From Isoetes taiwanensis (Eukaryota > Streptophyta > Lycopodiopsida > Isoetales > Isoetaceae): DNA of 64,000 nt. The notes below the pieces were generated by a model. It saw only the letters and a list, made by a program, of their open reading frames with translations, had not been told where the DNA came from and did no database searches. Position numbers and translations under genes: made by a program. The stretch spans positions 21,075,426 to 21,139,425 of the forward strand of contig JAJEKV010000008.1 in assembly GCA_021234155.1 (NCBI GenBank), given 5' to 3'. Shown here one piece after another: positions 55,240 through 64,000 of the stretch (position 1 is the stretch's first letter; the number at the start of each line of letters is the position of its first letter).

Positions 55240-57760
55240 CCAGACTAATTTCCCATCAAACTCCCTTCCATAAACTCCGTTACTTCTCCAAGTTCCTGTT
55301 TCAATACCCATGTTCAGACTTCCACTCTGCAAGTGCTTCCACTTAAATCCAAACACCGAGGAACTGAGATTCCTAGTCTCTTGAATGACTTCATCACATA
55401 GCTACCCGTGCACTACTTTTAATGCTCCGGCCATTTCCAACAAGGCTGGAGTATCCAAAACCTCCCTCGTGGTTAGGATTGTGCCTTTTAATAAACTGCA
55501 TGGAAGACCTGTGAACCTTGAGATGGGCTGGAAGATCCAACTTGCAGGCTTGAGAGCCTTACCTTCCAAAATCTCTTGAATCCACCACCACCTAGGGGCA
55601 AGCTTCTTGCAGCCTCCCAACTGCAGCCTTGGCTTCGCTTTCACTTGATCTTCAACCAACGCCATGCTTCTTACCTTGAACCTCTCTCATTTGGCCCAGG
55701 CTTGTCGGCCACTCTTTCACGACTTTTGCTGCTAAGTAACTCCTACTTCTCTTCTCTACTAGTCACGCTTTGCATATCCCCTAACATTCACTGACACTTC
55801 TACCTTTGGACACAGGATTGTGCCGTGTCCTGGCTAAGCACTGCAATCTTAATTTATAATGAAAGGAGATATCCGAGATGACTCCCCACAGCTTTTGCAT
55901 CATGGCGGCATTCCCACCAAGTGGGATGTATCATCCACTTGGATCATGACCCACACATAACTTCCTAAGCATATCTTCAATGATCCGTTCGCCCTTTCTC
56001 TGCCCGCTATCCGTTTGGGGATGATATGTCGCGTCATGGAGAGTCATTCAATGGTGCTAAAGAGATCTCCGCCAAAAAGGCACTCATAAACTTAGAATTT
56101 ATCGATATTATCTCCCAGGCATGCCATGGAGTCCTCAAAATCTCATAAATAACTTGGGTGATCTAATGCGTGTCAGAAGTCTCAAGGCACAAAATGTGCT
56201 ATCTAGATAACTTATTCACGACAACCATCAATGCCCCCACTAAGAGTTCTAGGGAGACTCAGATGAAATTCCATGCTTATGACTCCCACTTTGCATTTGG
56301 CACCCCAACGCTCTAAAGCACTGAATCCAAGTTGTTCATTTGGTCTCATTGGACATAATCGGGTAATCTCAATATATGCGCCTTATCCTTCATTCTCGGC
56401 TGGCGGCTACTAATCTTGAAATAGGCATTCATGAAGCCAAGATGTCACATACAAGGTGTTGTGTGTGTCAGTGAAGAATTAATCTTCCTTTTACCTCGAT
56501 GATTCTCCTGCACATACAACTTATGCTTTTGTGATACAACAAAGGCTCTTCTCTTATAATGCTTGAAGGCTTCCCATTTTCATTCTGTCAGTTTCCTTGA
56601 AAGATTCTTTCCCATACCTTGAAGTCTCACATCCTGCTGGCAAGGACTCTCAATCTTTCTTGCCAAACCTACTCGAAGAGATGGGAAATCGACAATGCGC
56701 CCTTGTCTCAATGGTCTCCCGGAGAGGCATCTCATAAGCACATTAAGCTTACCAGCTTTATATACAATATCAAAATCATACTCCTTTCATGAAATTCCCA
56801 CGCACCTCCTGCCTTAAGTTGAGGAGAGTGGTCGGGTGAAGAGATATCAAGGCTCAGTGACGTATCCAACGAAACTTCCTCCCCAGCAGATAATGCCCCA
56901 TAGTCTCAATGCCCTCATAACATAGTGCCCCATCATGGGTTGGGTGAACAAAGGTTTCATGCTGCTCATCTTCTTCAGTCAGGGCAACTACCTTCCTTCA
57001 AGTGCTGGCAGATCAAGCCCTGCTATCTTTGTTGCATCCGTTGCTACCAACTTCATTTCCTACTCAACCTAGGAGGAACAAGCACCGGTACAGCAGGTTC
57101 TTAAGCTTCCTAAAAGAAGCTTGGACTTTCTAGCCAATATCGGGTCTGTCTCTAATCTTGTTGGCCTTAGTGGAGGTCCACAGAGGGGACGCCGAATGAA
57201 AGAAAAGTCTTGATCAAATTGTAATATCCCGCCAACTGAAAGCTTCTATCACATTCTTTTGAGCTTCTGGCCACAATCAACTATTGCCTTAATCTTAGAT
57301 GGATCTCCGAGGGAGATTCTCTGATGATAACTTCATGCCTCAAATACTCCACTCTACTGGTAAAGTGGCACTTAGAGAGCTCTATACAATCATGACGCCT
57401 CAACTTCTCCAAAGATTTCCTCTCCCAGATGTCACAATGCTCCCTCAAGGGACTGTCAGATTAGGATGTCGCTAAGAAGACGATAACAACTCATCCAAGA
57501 AGTCTCAAGATGTCGCTCATGAGGCGATAAACGCTAAGGAGCGCTCGAGCAATCCAAAGGCACATCAGAACCAAAATGACCATACCATGCTCGGAAGCGC
57601 CTATGATATCCTCTTCTTTTATTCTATCCGATGGTATCCCATCTCCAAATCACCTTAGAGAATACCTTGTTCTTTGTAGTCGATCCATTAGGTCATCTCA
57701 CTGGCAATGCATAATTTCTATTCTTTTATCGTTCCGCTATTGAGCCGGGCGTGAGTAGTC
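55240..57760 (-). pseudogene. pol remnants of chromovirus copy 2
   Basis: Fragments such as the KKLAPRW / GTILTTREVLDTP stretch (55665-55402) and ERWELKNGHRLLTPGSI (about 57780-57730) can be matched to copy 1 by order and wording, but every domain is frameshifted. The reverse-transcriptase active-site region near 57480 is not intact. Confidence 0.8.
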
Positions 57761-59839
57761 TATGGCCATTCTTAAGCTCCCATCTTTCTTCTTCTACAAA
57801 GAGTATAGGGTGCCCCGGAAAGGAGACACACTTTGCTCTTATAAACGTCGAGCAATTCTCAAGCCGCTTCTGGAGCTCACCACCTGGGCTCATTCCTATA
57901 TGGTGCTCACTGTAGGCTTGCATCCTGAGCTAATGATTCTACATTCCACACTCTATATATACCGCTGGATTTCATCCGAAATATAATCCCTTGAACTCGA
58001 ATAAGCCTTGCTATTTGTTGGGATAACTGATTCTTTGGGTCACTTCCCTTGTTTCTGTCAGCTCAACTGATTCTAATTCTCAAGACAGTCCAATTTATTC
58101 CTTTCTATAGTCTTCCTTAGCCGCTCAAAGAAATACACCTATAGGAGAATCTAGCTTTACCTTTCACTATCAATTTACGCCGTCTGCGCTACTACAGGAT
58201 TTCATTCCTGGCTGCATCACTGATGGCTTTGGTCAATTTCTAAAAAATTCCATCCTACTATGGACACAGCCTTCATATCCATGATCATTCTTATCGCCTA
58301 CTCTAGCCCTACTGTCTATATCAGCGGGTGATCTCCTCCCTTAGTGTGCCGAATGGCGCCGTTTACACGCTACCGCCTTGGTTTGACTTCAATACCTTTG
58401 TTCTTCATTATGCCCAATCTAGGAGATGCAAAATTATGAGAGCTACCTCAGACGTGGCGGAGGGACTATATGATTACTATTCTCCTTATCATCCTATCAC
58501 CGCTGGCGATACTGACTCCATTCTCTATATCACTGCTAATGTTTGTACATATATGGTAATCTCCACCATCTATGACGCGCCCCGTCACTGTCGCCGCCTC
58601 CGGCCCTGGCTCGGCTGGGAGTCCCAATCAAAGTTCTCACAAGCCGATCGCATGACGTAATGGCACTGCGCTCGTGCCCCGGCCGAAGCACCAAATATAG
58701 CTTTTTCAATGCATTCCTGCTCTTCTCCTTCTAAGAGACTGTCCGTGAGACGCTTTAAGAGCATCACCGATGACTTCGGGCTTACCCTAAAATTCTATAT
58801 TCTCGACTTCTACCTTGTCAGCTTTAATTTCTAATGGTGTAGTCATTGATTGCTTACACCCCGGAGATTGTCTCTGATATCATACTTAATCCTACTCCTG
58901 GTTGATCAAGTCATTGAGTTGTTGTGCTCTTCCAACTTATATAGCTTTATCTTCATCAAGAATCACTTCCTCAAAGGATTGCTCTAACAAGCCTCTTTGG
59001 ATATTGGTTGCTCAACTTCTCAATGTAAGTATCCATTTGCCTATTTCTCTGAGACTCCAGAACACAGTAGCCCTGAGCCTCATAAATTCTTCTAGATACT
59101 TGTACAAATGTGATAGAGCTACCCCATTCAACAACCTCAGAACCATTGAATCATCACTTACATGAGACTCGCACAGGTGCTTACAAAGCCTTGTCAAGGT
59201 CTTAAACCAGAATTGTTCCTTCAAATTTTGTTGGACTTAGCATATCCCTTCCAATGATCCCATGTCAGGTCCAATACTGCAACTTTCCTATGTCCTGTCT
59301 TCTATACTCTGAAGAGTTGCCAATTTTTCCCATTTTTTCATGTTTCACCATGCCTGATCTGCTCTTTCCCTCAGAACTGCCGAAGCTTCCTTTGTCTTCC
59401 ATACATTGCCTTATAGCACTATTCCACCTTTTTCCGAGCATCTGGCTTTCTTGCTCTTTTCTCGCTTAGGTGTGCCTGACCGACTGCTCTGCGAGCTGCA
59501 GCCGCCCTCACCGGAAGAGCGACCGGCGAGCTCGGAGCTAGATGATGATGGACTCCGGTTCTCCTCTTCCTCCTCTATCCCCACGTCTGCTCTTCTGTAC
59601 CTACCCGGAAAAACAAGGTGAGGTGGAGGACCATCTTCCTCGCATTCATGAGAGGTGTCAGCCAGATGAGATGTTGCATTGTTCCTCATTCCGCACTAAC
59701 CTTATGCTGATCAGCCTGGCAGACATATTCTCACCTAAAATCTTCTTGTTCTCACAAAATGTCTTTTTGGTACCCAATTATGTTGGTCGGTGCTGGTCTT
59801 GAGATCCTGCATTTGAGTTCCTTTGCCGCAAGGATTGAT

Positions 59840-62800
59840 CATCAACAGCATTTCATTCAAGGGATGTTGATCAATTTTACTTGCACTGAATTATCTTTAG
59901 TAAGAAATCACATACAAAGCCTTACATTGACAAAATAGCCATTAAATATTAATATATAAGGATTATATGATAAGGTAGAGATATATCTTAGCATAATGGG
60001 TACATCAAACATTTATACAAAACTTAAGAAAATTCACCTATTCAAAGGCATTCTCAAAGCCCCAAGAAGTTCTTGACATCCCCTCGGGACCGGAGAGTCT
60101 GGCTGTGGTTGCTTAAGATGTTCCTCGTCATCTTCCTTCAAGTGTTGCTCGGCTATCTCCGTTCCGCTGAAGTTCCTGTTGCCGCTACCACCGAAAGGTT
60201 AAGGCCCCATGCCTCCTCTCAAGAAGTCGAGGCAATGGAGCGAATCGCTCACAGTGAATGATGTGATCTAGATACGTGAGAGCCTTCGAGGTCGGCTCAA
60301 GCCCGAAGTGTTAGCGAGAAGTGCCACGGATTCTTCCCTTTACCGAATCACCTTTGTGAAGATCATCATCTGTCTTTACCGAGGGGTCGAAGATAGTAGC
60401 AAGTGCTGTGTTCTTTCCACGTTTCTCAAGCATCCAGCTGCCTCTTCTCCTGAAGCCGCTTCACCAGAGGTAATCTGGCACCGCCATCAAGTCTCATAAG
60501 CATGGATCCTGCCTGCTGGGCTGTTCAAGTTGATGTCATTTCTGACTCTTCCTCATGCTCCTGCTCGAATCGGTCTCGCTTTGAGCTCGGGTCTCTTCTC
60601 TGCTCTAGAGGCTCAGATTCACTGAACTCCTCCTCTGATGGGATAGGTTCCTACTGTCGAGCAGATCTCCCCATTCACATAGTCACAGTGTCCTACATTG
60701 TCTCCTGATAAGAGGTTCTCCGCCAGCCTCCTTTGGAATCTCCCTCGTAAGAGTAGTCGAGTGAGGTCTCACAGGTTTTCCTGTGCTATCATGCCCAAGA
60801 GCCTGCCGACTCACAGACCCCTGCTCCTGTATAAGAGATGTTGAGTGATGCCCAAACACAAATTCTCCTGGCCGATGATCATTTGATAAAGCCGTGATGC
60901 CACCGTGGCCTGGTGGTCGCTTCATCACACGCTGGTGCCTCAACGCATACCTCCTAGATTCTGTTGCCTCAAGCCCCATTCCTGGCCCCTTCACGCTTAT
61001 CTCATGGATCTCAAGTAGAGATGGTGCCCCTGACAAAGCAGGTATTCGAGAGGGACTCTATGGCCCAGATTTGATCTCTGGGGCTCTACGTATCAAGTGG
61101 CGCCAAGCCTGGCAGCTTGGGCACAGGGTTCCCTACTTTGTCACTGACTATAGTGAAGAGGGGCAGTGGCCGCCCGAGTCAGCAGGCCCTGCGCCATTAT
61201 GTCTCCAGGCTGGCACCTGTATCCCAGTCCTATCCCATAGTCAGCTTCTTTACCTTTGGATCCTGCCAACTCTCGACTCAAGGTCAGGTGTGTGTCTCAA
61301 GAGGAAACCCACCCCTCCCCCTGGGAGGCACCAGACCTCCCAAGGTGACTCATTGCGGCTACACACAATGTCCGTGGTAGGGTGTTCTAGTCAAGGCTGC
61401 ATGAAGATCAAACACAAGTGATCAAACACACGAAGGCTTGATCTACAGGAAGTCAGATGGATATGGCTTCCTCCAAAGATTGTACCATCTCTCGGTTGTC
61501 GGCCACTGAAGGTGCGGCGTAGAAATACTTGTAAGGATCGAGGTTCGTAACGCTTCTGTACCGGGAGCAGCCTTTCAGAAGGAAAATGGCAAATGGGACC
61601 TATTTTTAGACTATGGGTGACTGCAGGTTCAGGCAAAGGCGCTCACCTAAGACTACTTTTAGTTCTATAATATTCGGCGCCCAGACGAACAACCAATGCA
61701 TGAAGTGTAATCCTAAGCAAAACAAGGCGAACACTACATGGCAATTTATTTGATTCAATTTAATACTTAATGTAATATTCCGACTCGTGAACTGGCTACG
61801 GGATGTATTCACGGTTTATCGCAGACGCTGTTTGGCGCTTTGGCCACACCCGGTTGGTCTGCTTTGGGCCAATTTTTGGTCATTTCAGAATTTGGAAGAT
61901 GCTAGCATGGCTAATTTGCCCATTCTGGGTTAACCAGCAACGGTTTTATAAACCCATACCTGCGTTATAATTTTGGGGTAGCGGTGAATCGCTGGCTGGA
62001 ACGTATCGCGATCGCTGGACGCTAGAGAGGGCCATTGGCTGGCCCACCCGACCGGGCCTAATTTTTAGTATTTTTGATGATTTTTGCCAAATTTTGTTGT
62101 ATTATGATTTCTGTGTGTTTTGCATATGCTATGAAGAATTCTATCAATTGTCTCTATTTCCTCAGGTCAAGTATAACATTTTTTCAATTATGAGGGAAAG
62201 TAACTTTTGAGGTTGGGAAACGGAATTGAAGGAAGTTTCTTTCTAACAAAATTTTACAAAATTTGAGGTTCTAAGGCTTCCTCTGCTTTAGTAATCCTCA
62301 CAAGTGAATATCCTTGGGCACTCTTTAGCATGATAGCGAGGCCTCACATTTCTGTCTGCCTCATTTTAAGCCTTGCAGGTCTGGCCACTGAGGGGTAACC
62401 TGGTAACGGTCCTAACTGAATAATTCTCTCTCTGGCTGAGATTGGCTCATCGAGATTCTGCACATCCGGGAAGTGCCTTCTGACCTCCCTAAACACCCCA
62501 AGAGATTTTCATCGCTCTACTCGGTAGAACCCTCTCTGGCTTTTCCCCGCCGATTGTTCGCCGGCCTGCCTTTCCACCGGCCGACTCCCGCTTCATTGTA
62601 CTCATTCAAAATTTTATGCTTTTACGCCCATCTTCCGCGAACTGGCGGCCAATGCCCGCTTCCTCACCTTTTGTTTCTTTTCACTTCCTTAGTGGATCTG
62701 CCACTTCGCCGTCGGTCCCGTCATTTCTCCTCCTCCTTCCTCCACTTATTCCTACCGGTTTTTCAATAATTCACCGGCGAGGCCCGTTGCTCTTCACTTT

Positions 62801-63169
62801 TCACTTTCGGCCTTTTCCCTGCCTCATTTTTCTCGGCGGCCCTGCCATCATATTCTTTTCCTTTCCTCTTTGGTAATCGGCGGCTCCGCTTCTATTCTCC
62901 GGTAGGTTGCCTCCACCTGCTGTTTCAACTTGTTCTCCCGACTCCCTGGCGGCCATCAAGTCTTGCCTTTGTGCCTCAGCCACTTAGGGCCGCTGCACGG
63001 GCTGCTCTCTACATCGTGGAAAGCTCGGGTCGGCCGGCCGCTTGAGGGCTTAGCCCCTTCGCCTGTGCTTCAAGGTGCTCGTGAACTTCTTCACGTGCTT
63101 ACCCACTACCTCAAGGCCTAGAGAGGGTGGTGGTCAGCCAAACTCCTAGTCATTGCTCTCACAAGGCAT
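59840..63169 (-). other. gag start, spacer and ORF1 region of chromovirus copy 2
   Basis: The gag start MINPC is recognisable on the minus strand near 59840. The position equivalent to the ORF1 start (ATG 63169-63167) is followed by sequence that does not encode MARTKQT, and the frame is not open. The rest aligns to copy 1 only loosely. Confidence 0.5.
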
Positions 63170-63720
63170 CTCAGTATTCTGTGAAATGGGTGATGCAAGG
63201 TCAAGTGAGTAGAAGGTGAAGGTCAGGAGAGAGAGAATGAGTCGGATATTTAAAAAGGAGGGTCCCCGGGAATATCTCTCTACCACTACTACCTTTTATT
63301 AGCCCCTCATTAATTATACACCACATTAGCAATTATTTAACTATTAACCGTATAAATTAAAACCTATATAATTTTAATAATATACTTTAAATTTTCGAAT
63401 TTTCTGTCATTTGAAGTATAATTACAATTTCGTTTATTTTTTCACTGGCCCTCATTGGCATGATTCTTCAATTTTATTTAGGTGAAACTTGATGCATGCA
63501 CAATTTTCATCTAAAATTTTTAATAGAAGATGAAGTTTGACTTCATCAACTTTCGCCTAACACTTCCTAACTTAAGTCCCCTAGCTCCACTCACCTAGAG
63601 AAAAAATTTTTCCCCATTTTCGGTTCATGGTGGAAATGTTTATTTCTACACCCCAGGTCTAGACTACTCTTATATATACAGGCAATTGGTCAATCCAAGA
63701 ACATCGCCTCGAGCATTAAT

Positions 63721-64000
63721 TGTGACTTCCGCTAATGCGATCTGTACTGCATATTCATAGGAATCCCCATCTCAGCCAATAACTGCAGACGTTCTTCGCT
63801 CACTCCCGCAGACTGAGATGACCTTGTAAGTGGAGGGAACATTTAAGGTGTTCATGCCTTCCCATGGGCTCCTATGGAAGCTGAAGTAACACGGGCCGTG
63901 AATCAGCATCAAACGATACAAATACTACCTCGGCGGCATGTATCACATATAACAATACGTAGATGATAAGAGAGCAATACGGCACTGAACGCGTACACAA
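63721..64000 (-). repeat. Chromovirus copy 2, right (5') LTR, partial
   Basis: Begins TGTGACTTCCGC and follows the LTR sequence of the other copies (for example ATACAAATACTACCTCG near 63915), with many indels; cut by the window end. Confidence 0.88.

Larger units (their letters stand above)
52708..64000 (-). mobile_element. Chromovirus copy 2, heavily decayed, truncated by window end
   Basis: Same family and orientation as copy 1. Left LTR 52708-54347; the internal region follows copy 1 in order (3' repeats about 54900-55130, chromodomain about 55240-55450, integrase to about 56720, RNase H to about 57070, reverse transcriptase to about 57760, gag/protease to about 59840, spacer and ORF1 region to about 63170). 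The right LTR starts at 63721 and leaves the window. The difference from copy 1 is dominated by one- to few-base insertions and deletions, so no pol frame exceeds about 90 codons. The primer site next to the right LTR is lost (GCATTAAT instead of GATACCAT). Confidence 0.93.

Noticed and set aside
59411-59689. Apparent Ser/Glu-rich 92-codon frame in copy 2
   Set aside because: Falls in the frameshifted gag region of the decayed chromovirus and is not open in copy 1 in the same phase.

Overview
The window is nuclear DNA of a land plant. The diagnostic gene is the 3' end of MSH7, a MutS paralogue known only from plants, with normal GT-AG introns. The rest is transposon-rich intergenic DNA typical of a large genome. 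The transposon types seen (pogo-like transposase with a pipsqueak-type helix-turn-helix, a transposase of the LQLDNCSGQNK type, a ParB-like/methyltransferase gene, a chromovirus with 1.6 kb LTRs) made me think of a fern, lycophyte or other non-flowering plant, but that is inference only.

Layout. 1-1879 holds the last five exons of MSH7 (+). 2269-3389 is a dead nucleotide pyrophosphatase/phosphodiesterase gene (-). 7455-9780 is a broken pogo-like transposase (+). 10.7-12.4 kb holds two inverted-repeat elements and a retroposon tail. 12.87-17.67 kb is a diverged tandem duplication; its units carry tRNA-derived SINE-like copies on the minus strand and a shared orphan exon, and one unit holds a younger retroposon with a clear target-site duplication. 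17.67-18.19 kb is the 3' end of a LINE (-). 20.8-21.1 kb is a PPR pseudogene. 21.88-25.46 kb has two decayed genes facing away from each other: a transposase-like gene (-) and a ParB-like plus DNA-methyltransferase-like gene (+).

25720-38927 is a complete 13.2 kb Ty3/Gypsy chromovirus on the minus strand, with 1.62/1.64 kb LTRs, a GAAGT target duplication, an initiator-Met tRNA primer site, decayed gag-pol with a chromodomain, and an intact extra ORF upstream of gag. That ORF begins MARTKQTYRKTS, a close copy of the histone H3 tail. 39.0-45.4 kb has two tRNA-derived SINEs with (CTAT)n tails, an internally deleted LINE that carries a MITE, and hairpins. 45.4-52.7 kb has no gene I recognise but includes a degenerate minisatellite. 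52708 to the end is a second, far more decayed copy of the same chromovirus in the same orientation, running off the window.

The only gene likely to be working is MSH7. The rest is a layered record of insertions: SINE, LINE, MITE and LTR elements nested in one another and in older DNA transposons, most with in-frame stops and small indels. The observations most worth following are the histone H3 tail mimic in the chromovirus and the ParB-like/methyltransferase gene next to a transposase.
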